The notes under the pieces were generated by a model. That model saw only the letters and a list, made by a program, of their open reading frames with translations, was not told the origin of the DNA and did no database searches. This document shows positions 17,105-27,019 of a stretch of DNA of 45,432 bases, piece after piece. Numbering within the stretch: position 1 is the stretch's first letter; each line of letters opens with the position of its first letter. The position numbers were made by a program, and so were the translations under genes. The DNA is from Fidelibacterota bacterium (GTDB lineage: Bacteria > Fidelibacterota > Marinisomatia > Marinisomatales > UBA1611). Location: positions 2,945 to 48,376 of the forward strand of contig JAPYRR010000001.1 of assembly GCA_029936885.1 (NCBI GenBank), in the 5' to 3' direction.

Positions 17105-17932
17105 ATGGCACAATTTTATAAAGAATTAAAGGAATTGCGGGAATCTCAGGAAATCTCTCTGGAAGAGATCCAAGACAGAACTAAAATAAACTTCAAATAT
17201 TTAGAAGCGATTGAGCAGGGTGATTTCAAAATATTACCTGTTCCTTACCTAAGGCTTTTTCTTCGAGCATATGCTGAAGAAATTGGCGGAGATTCTAAGC
17301 GTGCATTGGAGCAAATGGATTCATTCTTGGGCACAACCAGAGTTAAAATCCAGACGAATCAAATTTCTAAAGATGAGCCATCAGATGATTCTCCAAATTC
17401 TGGACTGGATAAGGGAGTATTTTCTGAATCAAATCAAAAGCTACGTCAGGACCTTATTAAAGGTGGCGTTCTTCTCATTGTCTTTATTTTTGCCATTCTA
17501 ATTTTTCGAAAGATCTTTGATGAAGAAAGTGCAGCTATGGTTACAGGCACAGGTCCGGTAATACAGCAACGCGTTTCACCTTTATCAGAATCAGATTTGA
17601 TTAAAAATTATATTGAATTGCAATCGAGTGAAGAACTTTTATCAGTTACCCCTCCTTATTTTGTAAAACTGATTACTAGAGATCAAACTGCATTTTCATT
17701 CACAAATGAAACATCAATTCCTGAAAACAAAGTTCTCCAGGCTAATTATGAATATGACCTTGGGGCATTTGTTGATCCATCAAAACTTCTGTTTTCTTCT
17801 ACAAATGGCCTGACTATTTTTATTAATGGGACTGAAATCCAGGGTATAACAAATTATAATTACCCAATCCAACTTACCATTAAACCGAACCCTCCGTCCC
17901 TTGTAGTCCAGCGGTATAAACCGCTACAGTAA
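17105..17932 (+). CDS. rodZ: RodZ-like cytoskeletal protein
   Basis: 275 residues. An N-terminal HTH_25 domain (about 3-70: LKELRESQEISLEEIQDRTKI, YLEAIEQGDFKILP) is followed by a Ser/Asp-rich linker. One transmembrane helix (about 120-137, GGVLLIVFIFAILIF) precedes a C-terminal DUF4115-type beta domain (about 190-270). In RodZ the cytoplasmic HTH binds MreB and links it to the elongasome. Start ATG 17105 has AAAGGA upstream. Its place just before the dcw cluster fits a cell-shape role. A generic Xre-family membrane regulator is the alternative. Confidence 0.83.
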   Translation: MAQFYKELKELRESQEISLEEIQDRTKINFKYLEAIEQGDFKILPVPYLRLFLRAYAEEIGGDSKRALEQMDSFLGTTRVKIQTNQISKDEPSDDSPNSGLDKGVFSESNQKLRQDLIKGGVLLIVFIFAILIFRKIFDEESAAMVTGTGPVIQQRVSPLSESDLIKNYIELQSSEELLSVTPPYFVKLITRDQTAFSFTNETSIPENKVLQANYEYDLGAFVDPSKLLFSSTNGLTIFINGTEIQGITNYNYPIQLTIKPNPPSLVVQRYKPLQ

Positions 17933-17967
17933 GTTTACATATAAATAACCCACTTTTCTCCACTTAG

Positions 17968-17998
17968 GATACCCTCGTCGGGATATCTTTATCTTTTA
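17968..17998 (+). terminator. Possible weak terminator after rodZ
   Basis: GATACCC (17968-17974) can pair with GGG-TATC (17980-17987, one bulged A) around a TCGTC loop, followed by a T-rich stretch. It lies between the rodZ stop and the mraZ promoter. The bulge and short stem make termination uncertain. Confidence 0.4.
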
Positions 17999-18019
17999 TA
18001 AAAATAATCTGATTAATTA

Positions 18020-18048
18020 TTGACATTTTTCCCACGATTAGGTAAAAT
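18020..18048 (+). promoter_or_regulatory. Near-consensus sigma-70 promoter for the dcw operon
   Basis: TTGACA (18020-18025) and TAAAAT (18043-18048) are separated by exactly 17 bp. They lie 36 bp upstream of the mraZ ATG. The -35 hexamer is perfect and the -10 has five of six consensus bases. A CCCAC, the complement of the operator core, sits within the spacer. Confidence 0.75.
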
Positions 18049-18049
18049 T

Positions 18050-18066
18050 GTGGGTAGTAGTGGGTA
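18050..18066 (+). promoter_or_regulatory. Putative MraZ operator (TGGGT repeats)
   Basis: GTGGGTA occurs at 18050-18056 and 18060-18066, so TGGGT recurs with a 10-bp period. MraZ of E. coli binds tandem TGGGN repeats spaced by 5 bp upstream of its own operon. The repeats lie over the expected transcription start of the promoter at 18020-18048, so autorepression by MraZ is expected. No clear third repeat follows. Confidence 0.72.
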
Positions 18067-18083
18067 ATATTCCCTTTTAAATC

Positions 18084-18548
18084 ATGACCTTGACAAACAA
18101 TACATTCACTGGCGAATATGCATATTCCTTAGATTCTAAGGGACGTATCAATATTCCTGCCAAATTTCGGCAATCCCTGTCCGACGATAATGAAGGAACA
18201 TTCGTTATTGCCCGAGGCATGGATTCTTGTATTTGGGTTTATCCACTTATTCAATGGAAAGAGATCGAGAGCAATCTCCGTAATCTTTCTTCACTCTCTA
18301 AAATTAATAGGACATTCGTGCGAAATACTGCACGATATGCTTCCCCTTCCACATACGATAAACAGGGACGGATCATATTGACTCCGTCCCTGATTGATTA
18401 TGCGGGATTGGATAAAGAAGTATTAATCGTTGGGATGGTTAATAAAATTGAAATTTGGGATCCGGCTACTTTAGCAGAAACGGACCAACAAAATATGGAA
18501 ATTGATCCAGCAGCTTATGATGAATTGGCTAAACAAATTATTCTCTAA
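18084..18548 (+). CDS. mraZ: Transcriptional regulator MraZ
   Basis: 154 residues with two SpoVT-AbrB-like repeats, each holding a D-x-x-R motif: YSLDSKGRINIPAKFR (about 16-30) and TYDKQGRIILTPSLIDYAGL (about 91-110). MraZ is a ring-shaped DNA-binding protein that represses its own division and cell-wall operon. It is the first gene of the cluster. Its TAA overlaps the rsmH ATG by one base. No strong Shine-Dalgarno is visible before the start. Confidence 0.95.
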   Translation: MTLTNNTFTGEYAYSLDSKGRINIPAKFRQSLSDDNEGTFVIARGMDSCIWVYPLIQWKEIESNLRNLSSLSKINRTFVRNTARYASPSTYDKQGRIILTPSLIDYAGLDKEVLIVGMVNKIEIWDPATLAETDQQNMEIDPAAYDELAKQIIL

Positions 18549-19444
18549 TGACAGAGAGACGGCACACGGGGACGAAAATTCACGTTCCGGTTATGCCGAA
18601 GGAGGTATTATCCTCCCTAGCCATTTCTACCGGCGGAATTTATCTAGACGGAACCGTTGGAATGGGAGGGCACGCCACGCTTATCCTAAAACAATTGTCA
18701 CCCAAAGGACATTTGATCGGAATTGACCGGGATGCAGAGGCACTTAACGAATGTGAAAAACGTCTCTCTAATTTTCCTACCCCTATCTCTCTTTTCCACG
18801 ACTCCTACCATAACATTAATACCATCCTTGATGGCTTGGGGATTGAAACTGTGAATGGTATTCTTTTAGACCTTGGGCTTTCTTCTCTTCAATTGGATTC
18901 TGCTGAAAGAGGATTCTCTTATACTGTGGATTCAGATTTGGATATGCGATTTGATTCTTCCCAAGATCAAAAAGCATCTGATATCATAAATCATCTTCCT
19001 GTAATGGAATTAGCTGATATTATTTACCAATACGGAGAAGAAAGGCGTTCAAGAAGAATTGCAAGGTCAATTGAAAAAATGCGTCCACTTAAATCTGTAT
19101 TTGATTTAATTGAAGCTATTCGAAGAAGTACTCCACCAAACCATCGAGACAGATCCTTAGCCCGAGTTTTTCAAGCAATTAGAATCAAAGTTAATGGTGA
19201 ATTAGACAAATTGGAGAGTCTCCTATCTTCATTCGTAGAAAGATTATCCATTGGAGGACGAATTAGCATTATCAGTTTTCACTCTCTTGAGGATAGAATT
19301 GTAAAACATAATTTTAAAAGGTTGGCGAAGGCTGGTTCTTTATCAATTTTGACAAAAAAACCATTGATTGCCACCGAAGAAGAAATGTCACTTAACCGTC
19401 GTTCAAGGAGTGCAAAACTCCGAACAGCAGAAAGGATTGCATAA
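18548..19444 (+). CDS. rsmH: 16S rRNA m4C1402 methyltransferase RsmH
   Basis: 298 residues. The N-terminal HVPVMPKEVL segment and the SAM-binding motif YLDGTVGMGGHA begin the Rossmann fold. LLDLGLSSLQLDSAERGFSY and the C-terminal SFHSLEDRIVKHNFK and RRSRSAKLRTAERI are RsmH signatures. It N4-methylates C1402 in the 16S rRNA decoding centre. It overlaps mraZ and ftsL by one base each. Confidence 0.96.
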   Translation: MTERRHTGTKIHVPVMPKEVLSSLAISTGGIYLDGTVGMGGHATLILKQLSPKGHLIGIDRDAEALNECEKRLSNFPTPISLFHDSYHNINTILDGLGIETVNGILLDLGLSSLQLDSAERGFSYTVDSDLDMRFDSSQDQKASDIINHLPVMELADIIYQYGEERRSRRIARSIEKMRPLKSVFDLIEAIRRSTPPNHRDRSLARVFQAIRIKVNGELDKLESLLSSFVERLSIGGRISIISFHSLEDRIVKHNFKRLAKAGSLSILTKKPLIATEEEMSLNRRSRSAKLRTAERIA

Positions 19445-19767
19445 TGGCAAGAAAAAGAATGTCTAAACGAACCCGAGATATAATTCAGAGTTTTGTTTTT
19501 TTCATTTCTACGATTGGGGTTATATCTTGTCTCATTATTTACTTATGGGTGTATACTGAAATTGATGAAACAATTTTGGCAATTGAAATTCAAAAATCTA
19601 CTGCAAGTGAGTTACAAAATGAGAATAATGAACTCCAAAGTAAAATAGAATCATTAAGCCGTCCAGATGTGATTGCCAAAAAGGCACGTGAAGAATTGAA
19701 TATGGTATTTACTCAACCTGAAACACTTCAGATAACAATTAATTATGATTTAGCTGGCACCCTATGA
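19444..19767 (+). CDS. ftsL: Cell-division protein FtsL-like
   Basis: 107 residues. A basic N-terminus precedes one membrane helix (about 15-38) and a periplasmic coiled coil (about 45-75: IEIQKSTASELQNENNELQSKIESL). The tail SRPDVIAKKAREELNMVF is typical of the FtsL/DivIC septum-former fold. FtsL recruits and activates FtsWI with FtsQ and FtsB. Identity rests on topology and position between rsmH and ftsI, because FtsL sequences diverge strongly. Confidence 0.86.
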   Translation: MARKRMSKRTRDIIQSFVFFISTIGVISCLIIYLWVYTEIDETILAIEIQKSTASELQNENNELQSKIESLSRPDVIAKKAREELNMVFTQPETLQITINYDLAGTL

Positions 19768-21755
19768 CCAAATCATATTTGAAATATAGAACACGCATTA
19801 CAGTTCTTGCCGGGATAACAATTCTAGCATGGTCTGGTCTTTGTATTCGTCTATTTCAAATACAGGTTTTAAATAGTGATAAGTATGAGGCAGTCGTATT
19901 AAAACAATCACAGAAAAAACAAAATTTACCCGCGACACGGGGGAATATTTATGATCGAGATAATCGTCCTCTTACTCGAAATATTATCCATTACACACTT
20001 TCAGTAAACCCATCAAAAGTAACGGATAAAGATGGTCTTGCCAAAGTCATCAGTGAAAGAACAGGACAGTCCGAAGAATATTATTTAAAAAAACTAAATT
20101 CCAAAGCAAGGTTTGAATACTTGGAAAGAAACCTTCAACGGGAAACGTTAGGATCTCTGGAGACCACTGTTTTTGAAGGATTAAATATTGAGCGGAAATA
20201 TCGAAGATATTATCCCCACAATCAAATTGCAGCACAAATACTTGGGTTTACCAATGTGGATGATGAAGGCATTTCTGGCATAGAAAAAGATTTTAATACA
20301 TATTTAACAGGTGAAGCGGGCTGGGTTTACAAAACCAAAGGCTGGAAGGGGAAAATACAATATAAAAGCGGAATGCCTTTCCAGGCGCCAATTAATGGGT
20401 ACAATGTTCAATTAACACTGGATCTCGAGTACCAATCTATTTTGGAAGAAGAATTATTACGTCGACAAACAGAAACAAAAGCTGTCTCTGCCACGGGGAT
20501 AATAATGAATCCGCAAACGGGCGAAATTCTGGCAATGGCTTCAACACCAGGATTTGATAACAATAAATTTTCCAATTCATCTCCAGAGCAACATCGAATT
20601 CGATCTATTACCGATCAATTTGAACCCGGTTCAACTTATAAAATTGTGCCTGCTCTTGCAGCTATTTCTAATAATAAAATTGGGCTCACAGAAGAGTTTA
20701 ATTGTGAAAATGGAGAATATAAATATTTTAATATTATGATTAGAGATCATGAGAAGCATGGTATGCTTACTCTCCCCCAAATTATGCACTTTTCAAGCAA
20801 TATTGGTGTGGTAAAATTTATGAAGCAAGTTGGAGCGAAAGGGTTATACAACCAAAGTCGTGCATTTGGATTTGGGTCAGCAACGGGAATTAGTATCGCT
20901 GGTGAAGCTGTTGGAAAATTAAATCCTGTTAAAAATTGGAGTGCGGTTTCTTTGGGCCAAATATCTATGGGTCACGAAGTGGGCGTAACGGCAATTCAAT
21001 TGGCCACGGCATATTGCGCCATCGCAAATGGCGGATACCTTGTAACTCCGCGAATCGTTCGACAAATTATCGATCATAACCAAGATGTTGTTTATGCTGA
21101 AGAACCCGCAATTATCCGGAAGATTTCGGACGAAAATTCCATGAAAAATATGCGTGAAATTTTAAGAGGTGTGGTTGTAAATGGCACTGGACATAAGGCA
21201 GAAATTGCCGGATGGGATGTGGCAGGCAAAACGGGGACTGCACAAAAATGGAAAAATGGAAAATATTCAAACGATAAATTTATTTCCAATTTTGTAGGCT
21301 TTTTCCCTTATGAAAATCCACAACTTTTGGCATTCATTATGCTAGATGAACCCCGAAAACCCAATCACTGGGGATCTGAAGGTGCTGCTGTTGCTTTTAG
21401 GCGAATCATCAAACGAATTATTAATATGGATGATGAAATCATTCCTCCAGTACGAGAACAAAAAAGGGTTGAATATGTTAATAGTTTAATAAAAGATGAT
21501 ATTATCATCCAACGGAATGGACCTCTTGCAGCTCAAGTATCAACGCTTCCAATTGCTTTATCAACCGTGGCGAATTTTTCAAACAAAGTACCTATGCCCG
21601 AAGTACGAGGATTTAGCATGAGAAAAGCCATGACAGTCCTACGTCAAGCTGGACTAAAAATTCAGATTCAAGGGAGCGGTAAAGTTATTTGGCAGAGTCC
21701 AAAACCGGGATCAATTTTGAACAAAGGTAGCACATGTATCGTTGGACTAAAATGA
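19764..21755 (+). CDS. ftsI: Septal transpeptidase FtsI (PBP3-like) with one PASTA domain
   Basis: 663 residues. An N-terminal membrane helix (about 12-32) is followed by the PBP dimer domain from [17 protein letters not shown]. The transpeptidase domain carries S290-T-Y-K293 (nucleophile Ser290), S344-S-N346 and K489-T-G-T. One PASTA domain lies at about 610-663 ([20 protein letters not shown]). It cross-links septal peptidoglycan with FtsW. PASTA-bearing PBPs occur in Gram-positives, Bacteroidota and related phyla but not in E. coli FtsI. The first ATG overlaps ftsL by 4 bp. Confidence 0.95.
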   Translation: MTKSYLKYRTRITVLAGITILAWSGLCIRLFQIQVLNSDKYEAVVLKQSQKKQNLPATRGNIYDRDNRPLTRNIIHYTLSVNPSKVTDKDGLAKVISERTGQSEEYYLKKLNSKARFEYLERNLQRETLGSLETTVFEGLNIERKYRRYYPHNQIAAQILGFTNVDDEGISGIEKDFNTYLTGEAGWVYKTKGWKGKIQYKSGMPFQAPINGYNVQLTLDLEYQSILEEELLRRQTETKAVSATGIIMNPQTGEILAMASTPGFDNNKFSNSSPEQHRIRSITDQFEPGSTYKIVPALAAISNNKIGLTEEFNCENGEYKYFNIMIRDHEKHGMLTLPQIMHFSSNIGVVKFMKQVGAKGLYNQSRAFGFGSATGISIAGEAVGKLNPVKNWSAVSLGQISMGHEVGVTAIQLATAYCAIANGGYLVTPRIVRQIIDHNQDVVYAEEPAIIRKISDENSMKNMREILRGVVVNGTGHKAEIAGWDVAGKTGTAQKWKNGKYSNDKFISNFVGFFPYENPQLLAFIMLDEPRKPNHWGSEGAAVAFRRIIKRIINMDDEIIPPVREQKRVEYVNSLIKDDIIIQRNGPLAAQVSTLPIALSTVANFSNKVPMPEVRGFSMRKAMTVLRQAGLKIQIQGSGKVIWQSPKPGSILNKGSTCIVGLK

Positions 21756-23200
21756 CGAAATCTCTACAGTCTATCGCTAAATCTCTCGTACCACCAACTC
21801 AAGCTATTCCTGATGTTTCTGTATCAGGAATCAAATTGAATTCTTCGCAAGTTATTAAAGGTGATTTATTTATTGCTATGTCCGGGTCAATTGTAGATGG
21901 CCACGATTTTATCCAAGATGCAATTGATGCTGGAGCGGCTGCTATTATTTCAAATGGAAGAGATGTTGGTAAATTATCTGTTCCGCAAATTAAAGTTGTA
22001 AATCCGAGACGGGCTGCATCCATTATTGCTGCAGAATTCTATGGTCACCCTTCTCATGACTTGATCGTCATTGGTATTACAGGGACAAACGGAAAAACAA
22101 CTACTTCTGCCCTTATTCAATCCATTTTAAATGAAGCAGGTGAAAAAAGTGCACAATTAGGAACATTGGGATTAATCGCAGAAGGATTTCCGCAAAAATC
22201 ATCACTCACAACACCCGATGCAATTTCATTACAAAAAACTTTTTCAAACTTGAGGGATGCGGAGTTCTCACATGTAGTCATGGAAGTTTCTTCCCATGCT
22301 CTAGATCAATACAGGGTTGCAGATATTGAATTTAATGTAGCCCTGTTTACAAATTTAACGCCTGAACATTTGGATTATCATGTTACGCTTGAATCCTACT
22401 ATCAAGCTAAAGCTAAACTTTTTAGGATGCTTCCCTTAGAGTCTACCGCAATCGTAAATGGGTCTGATCCTAATGGTAAAAGGATGGCTCTGGAAACAAA
22501 TGCGCCTTCTTTAGTTTTTTCACATGATATTGAATCTTCCATTCACTTTTCAAATTTAAAATTATCCATAACAGGAATTATAGGAACAATTTCTGCAGGG
22601 CATTTTAATTATGAAATTAAATCAAAACTAATTGGGGAATTCAATAGCGAGAATATTTTAGCTGCAGTGTCTTGCGCCCACGCTCTTGGAATTGATAAAG
22701 AACATATAGAGCTAGGAATATTGAACTGTTCATCAGTTACAGGGCGAATGGAATCATTTGAATTATCTTCCGGTGGAACTGCCATCATCGATTATGCACA
22801 TACCCCTGATGCCTATGATAAGGTACTCGGTACCTTAAAAGAATTAATAGACGAAACTTCAAATATTTACGTTGTCTTTGGGGCAGGTGGAGATAGAGAT
22901 TCTACAAAACGTCCAACAATGGCACAAATGGCTGAATTATATTCTACGCACTGCTTTATTACGCCGGATAATCCTCGAACAGAAAACCCTGATCTAATTT
23001 CTGAAGAAATAATTACGGGATTTTCAAAACAAGATTTCACAGTTTATTCTGATCGTGGCGATGGATTAAAAGAAGCTTTAAGTCGAGCAAAAAAGAATGA
23101 TATCGTTCTTGTTTTGGGGAAGGGGCGTGAAGATTATCAGGATATTCTCGGTAAAAGAGAATTCTATTCTGACTTAGAAATCATTCGGGACTATCAATGA
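21752..23200 (+). CDS. murE: UDP-MurNAc-tripeptide synthetase MurE (meso-DAP type)
   Basis: 482 residues from ATG 21752. An upstream in-frame ATG at 21734 would overlap ftsI by 22 bp; 21752 gives the ATGA junction seen throughout the operon. The ATP loop GTNGKTTT has K115. [19 protein letters not shown] and the carbamylated-Lys region are present. The substrate motif D406-N-P-R409 is the form that selects meso-diaminopimelate over lysine. It adds meso-DAP to UDP-MurNAc-L-Ala-D-Glu in the cytoplasm. Confidence 0.95.
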   Translation: MTKSLQSIAKSLVPPTQAIPDVSVSGIKLNSSQVIKGDLFIAMSGSIVDGHDFIQDAIDAGAAAIISNGRDVGKLSVPQIKVVNPRRAASIIAAEFYGHPSHDLIVIGITGTNGKTTTSALIQSILNEAGEKSAQLGTLGLIAEGFPQKSSLTTPDAISLQKTFSNLRDAEFSHVVMEVSSHALDQYRVADIEFNVALFTNLTPEHLDYHVTLESYYQAKAKLFRMLPLESTAIVNGSDPNGKRMALETNAPSLVFSHDIESSIHFSNLKLSITGIIGTISAGHFNYEIKSKLIGEFNSENILAAVSCAHALGIDKEHIELGILNCSSVTGRMESFELSSGGTAIIDYAHTPDAYDKVLGTLKELIDETSNIYVVFGAGGDRDSTKRPTMAQMAELYSTHCFITPDNPRTENPDLISEEIITGFSKQDFTVYSDRGDGLKEALSRAKKNDIVLVLGKGREDYQDILGKREFYSDLEIIRDYQ

Positions 23201-24537
23201 GAATAGCCCTAAAAAATCCAGAAGGATTCAAGATGGCCTTTGAAAAAGTTACAGGCCAAAAATTGCATCATCCAGTTTTGGGTATTTCAACAGATAGCCG
23301 GGAAGTACAGAATGGTGACCTCTATATCGCCTTGGTAGGTGAACGAGTTGATGGCCATAAATTTTTAGATTCTGTTGAAGAATCGAATGCATCTTGTGCA
23401 TTGGTTTCAGATGTAAATCATCAATTAGATCTTCAGCAAGTGGCGGTTCAGAATCCTCAGGAAACAATTGGAAAGATTGCAAATGCATGGCGGAAGCAAT
23501 TTGATATACCTGTGATTGGAGTTACCGGATCCAATGGAAAAACATCCACAAAAGATTTACTCGTACATGTATTGGAAAGCAGTTACAGTGTGCACGCAAC
23601 GCAGGGGAATTTCAATACCACCATTGGGTTACCCCTTACTTTATTACGATTGGATGATGAGCATACAATTTCCATCATAGAAATGGGTGCCAGTTCACCA
23701 GGTGAAATTGGAGACCTTTGTAAAATCAGTGAACCAACTCACGGATTAATAACGAACATTGCCCCCGCTCATCTTGAGGGTTTTGGATCTATAGATACTA
23801 TTGCCCATGAAAAGGGTTCTTTATTCCGGGCACTTGAAAATGGAATATCATTTGTAAATCAAGCTGATGAACGCGTTGTCGGAATTGATGTTTTAGGTGA
23901 AAAAGTAACTTTTGGGCTTACGCCAGATTGTGATTTCCCTGCTGATATACACCAAGAAGATGATGGGTCACTTACTCTCACTTTAGATTCTCATGAAATT
24001 CCGACTGGAAGCCAAAATCTTTCCTTTATTAAGAATAGTATTGCTGTAACAGCAATGGCAGTTACTTTAGGTGTGGAATGGGAAAAGGTTATTGAGCGAA
24101 TTCAATCCTTCTCCCCCCCACCAGGAAGGTGTCAAGTAAAACAATTTGATGATATCACAGTAATTGATGATACCTATAATGCGAACTTAATCTCGTCTCT
24201 CGCAGCTTTAGATTATTTAAAAGCATTTGCAGGAAATGGAAGACGAATTTTTGTATTTGGAGATATGTTTGAGCTTGGAGCAACATCCCATGAACAGCAT
24301 AGAAAAGTTGGGAATAAATGTACTGAGTTAGGATTAGATATTGTCTTCACATTAGGTGATAACACACTTCATACAGATTCTGTAATTAATAGTGGAATTA
24401 CTCATCAGCATTTTGAAACGCATCATGCTATAATAGATTCTCTTAAGAATATTATTCATCCAGGTGATAAAATTTTATTTAAAGGTTCTCGAGGTATGAC
24501 AATGGAAAAGGTAATACACGGGGTTTTTAAAATCTGA
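23197..24537 (+). CDS. murF: UDP-MurNAc-tripeptide-D-Ala-D-Ala ligase MurF
   Basis: 446 residues. The N-terminal Mur ligase domain has [17 protein letters not shown], followed by the ATP loop [25 protein letters not shown] and [13 protein letters not shown]. The C-terminal domain carries [15 protein letters not shown], a MurF hallmark, and FGDMFELG. It adds D-Ala-D-Ala to complete the pentapeptide precursor. It overlaps murE by 4 bp and mraY by 1 bp. Confidence 0.95.
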   Translation: MRIALKNPEGFKMAFEKVTGQKLHHPVLGISTDSREVQNGDLYIALVGERVDGHKFLDSVEESNASCALVSDVNHQLDLQQVAVQNPQETIGKIANAWRKQFDIPVIGVTGSNGKTSTKDLLVHVLESSYSVHATQGNFNTTIGLPLTLLRLDDEHTISIIEMGASSPGEIGDLCKISEPTHGLITNIAPAHLEGFGSIDTIAHEKGSLFRALENGISFVNQADERVVGIDVLGEKVTFGLTPDCDFPADIHQEDDGSLTLTLDSHEIPTGSQNLSFIKNSIAVTAMAVTLGVEWEKVIERIQSFSPPPGRCQVKQFDDITVIDDTYNANLISSLAALDYLKAFAGNGRRIFVFGDMFELGATSHEQHRKVGNKCTELGLDIVFTLGDNTLHTDSVINSGITHQHFETHHAIIDSLKNIIHPGDKILFKGSRGMTMEKVIHGVFKI

Positions 24538-25640
24538 TGTTTTATTATTTCCTCACACCTTTAAAAAATTCTTTTTCAGCATTCAATTTATTTGAATATA
24601 TCACATTTAGAGCTGCATCGGCTGCAATCATGGCATTGATTATAAGCTTCATAATCGGACCCTGGTTTATCCGCATACTACATAAAAACCAGATAGGTGA
24701 AGAAATTCGCCCAACAGGACCTGAATCTCATATGAAGAAAAGAGGCACGCCTACTATGGGAGGCGTTATCATTTTAATAGCTGTATTGCTCCCAACCCTC
24801 CTCTTTGCAGATTTGACTAGCCCCTTAATCCAAATCATTATTGTCGCTACTATTTGGATGGGGATTTTTGGATTTATCGATGATTATTTAAAAGTAATCA
24901 AGAAAATGGAAAAGGGTCTTATTGCTCGTTATAAAATGACCGGCCAAATTGCTTTAGGTACCCTTGTAAGTCTTTGGATTTTCCAGACACCCGAATTTGC
25001 TGAATTCAGTACAAAAACAACCGTTCCATTTTTAAAAAATGTTGAAATTGATTTAGGTATGCTTTATCCATTAATGGTGATCCTCGTTATTACAGGGACA
25101 TCCAATGCAGTTAATCTGACTGATGGTTTAGATGGGTTAGCAGCAGGGTTATTAGCAATCAGTTTTACAGTTTTTGCAGCAATTGCATATATTTCTGATC
25201 GAGTAGATTTTTCAGATTATCTGAATATAATTTATTTGCCTGGCGCCGGAGAATTGACCATTTTTTCTGCAGCAATGGCTGGGGCTTGTATTGGGTATCT
25301 TTGGTTTAATTCACCACCTGCTGAAGTATTTATGGGCGATACGGGTTCTCTTGCTACAGGTGCGGCTTTGGGGACTCTTTCTGTGTTACTAAAAAAGGAA
25401 TTGCTTCTTTTTATTATTGGTGGTGTTTTTGTTTGGGAAGCTATCTCTGTTATGATTCAAATTTCATATTTCCGTTGGACTCGTTATAAAACCGGTGACG
25501 GAAAACGATTTTTCAAAATGGCCCCGATTCATCATCATTTTGAATTATCAGGTTGGCCGGAATCAAAGGTTGTAGTTCGGTTTTGGATCATCGGATTACT
25601 CTTAGCTCTTTTTTCATTGACAACTTTCAAAATCCGATGA
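24537..25640 (+). CDS. mraY: Phospho-MurNAc-pentapeptide transferase MraY
   Basis: 367 residues with about ten membrane helices. Family motifs are intact: HMKKRGTPTMGG, the Asp pair in FGFIDDYLKV, NLTDGLDGLAAG, FMGDTGSLATG and MAPIHHHFELSGWPE. It transfers phospho-MurNAc-pentapeptide to undecaprenyl phosphate, forming lipid I at the inner face of the membrane. It overlaps murF by one base and murD by four. Confidence 0.97.
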   Translation: MFYYFLTPLKNSFSAFNLFEYITFRAASAAIMALIISFIIGPWFIRILHKNQIGEEIRPTGPESHMKKRGTPTMGGVIILIAVLLPTLLFADLTSPLIQIIIVATIWMGIFGFIDDYLKVIKKMEKGLIARYKMTGQIALGTLVSLWIFQTPEFAEFSTKTTVPFLKNVEIDLGMLYPLMVILVITGTSNAVNLTDGLDGLAAGLLAISFTVFAAIAYISDRVDFSDYLNIIYLPGAGELTIFSAAMAGACIGYLWFNSPPAEVFMGDTGSLATGAALGTLSVLLKKELLLFIIGGVFVWEAISVMIQISYFRWTRYKTGDGKRFFKMAPIHHHFELSGWPESKVVVRFWIIGLLLALFSLTTFKIR

Positions 25641-27019
25641 TTGATATTTCTAACAGAAACTCCATTAATATTCGTGATAAAAAAGTCACCATAATCGGTC
25701 TTGGATTGAGCGGGGTATCTGCTGCAAAATTAGCAAACTATCTTGGAGCGCGGGTGTTTGCAAGTGATCCATCCAGCAAATTTCACATCAGTGATGCAGC
25801 ATTAAATCTATTACATCATCATATTTCTTGTGAGACTGGGATTCAATCTGATAAAATATATGATACAGATCTTTGGATTATATCTCCAGGTATTCCCGCA
25901 GATGCACCTATTATCCAAAAAGCGAAACAATTAGGTATACCTATTGTAGGCGAAATTGAGTTTGCCAGTTGGTATTGCGATGCACCTATCATCGCCGTTA
26001 CAGGGTCAAATGGAAAAACAACTTCGGTCCATATTTTATCAGAAATGTGTCAATCAGATTCAATCGATTCCTTGATGGCTGGTAATGTTGGGATTCCATT
26101 TTCTGAGCGTGTTTTGAAAGATCTTAAACACCCAAATCCTAAGAGAACTTTCATATTAGAAATATCCAGTTTTCAAATGGAATTTGTAAAACACTTTTGT
26201 CCAAAAATTGCATTATATACAAATGTATCTCCAGATCATTTAGATCGTCATGGTTCAATGGATAATTATTTAAAAATGAAATTGAATATGGTCAAGAATA
26301 TGACACCTTCTGACCATATTGTTTTCAATTTAGATGATCCGAAAATAAAATTAGCTATTGAGGGACACTGTGCCCAATTAGTTCCCTTCAGTCTCTTAAA
26401 TCAGGGGATGACTTTTTCAATGAATTCTAACCAAATAACTACATTAACTGGTAATTCGTTGATAGATGTAAATGAAATCGCACTTCCTGGAAAACATAAT
26501 TTATCAAACATGTTGGGTGCTGCGACCGTATCCCATTTGATGGGAATTCCTAATGAACATATTTCTCATTTAATGAGGACATTTACAGGTGTAGAACACC
26601 GATTAGAAAATGTAAATATAATCAAGGGCGTCACATATATAAATGATTCAAAAGCAACGAACCTTGAGTCAGTTATTGTTGCTATGGAAAGTTTTAAAAA
26701 TCCTATTGTTTTGATCTTAGGCGGACGAAACAAAGGTGCAGATTTTCGACTACTCCTTCCACATATCAAGTCAAGTCATGTAAGAAATATTATTTCTTAT
26801 GGAGAAGTCAGTGAGCATATCTTAACTGCTTTCGGGGATGCGGTAAGATCGGTAAATGTTACAGATCTTAACTCCGCAGTAAAGATTGCTCAATCTCTGG
26901 CCGTTCCTGGAGACATTGTATTATTGTCTCCGGGTTGCGCCAGTTTTGACCAATTTGCCAATTTTGAAGAACGTGGACTATACTTCAAATCATTGGTGAA
27001 GGATATGGAAATAGCATGA
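25637..27019 (+). CDS. murD: UDP-MurNAc-L-Ala-D-Glu ligase MurD
   Basis: 460 residues from ATG 25637, which makes an ATGA overlap with mraY; the open frame extends 84 bp further into mraY without homology. An N-terminal dinucleotide-like motif VTIIGLGLSGVSAAKLA precedes the ATP loop [39 protein letters not shown] and LILGGRNKG. It adds D-glutamate to UDP-MurNAc-L-Ala. It overlaps ftsW by 4 bp. Confidence 0.94.
   Translation: MIDISNRNSINIRDKKVTIIGLGLSGVSAAKLANYLGARVFASDPSSKFHISDAALNLLHHHISCETGIQSDKIYDTDLWIISPGIPADAPIIQKAKQLGIPIVGEIEFASWYCDAPIIAVTGSNGKTTSVHILSEMCQSDSIDSLMAGNVGIPFSERVLKDLKHPNPKRTFILEISSFQMEFVKHFCPKIALYTNVSPDHLDRHGSMDNYLKMKLNMVKNMTPSDHIVFNLDDPKIKLAIEGHCAQLVPFSLLNQGMTFSMNSNQITTLTGNSLIDVNEIALPGKHNLSNMLGAATVSHLMGIPNEHISHLMRTFTGVEHRLENVNIIKGVTYINDSKATNLESVIVAMESFKNPIVLILGGRNKGADFRLLLPHIKSSHVRNIISYGEVSEHILTAFGDAVRSVNVTDLNSAVKIAQSLAVPGDIVLLSPGCASFDQFANFEERGLYFKSLVKDMEIA

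Noticed and set aside
21734-21751. Upstream ATG for murE
   Set aside because: It would lengthen the overlap with ftsI to 22 bp and add residues with no homology; ATG 21752 gives the ATGA junction common in this operon.
25553-25636. Upstream ATG for murD
   Set aside because: The extra 28 codons lie inside the mraY 3' end and read as an out-of-frame shadow of it.
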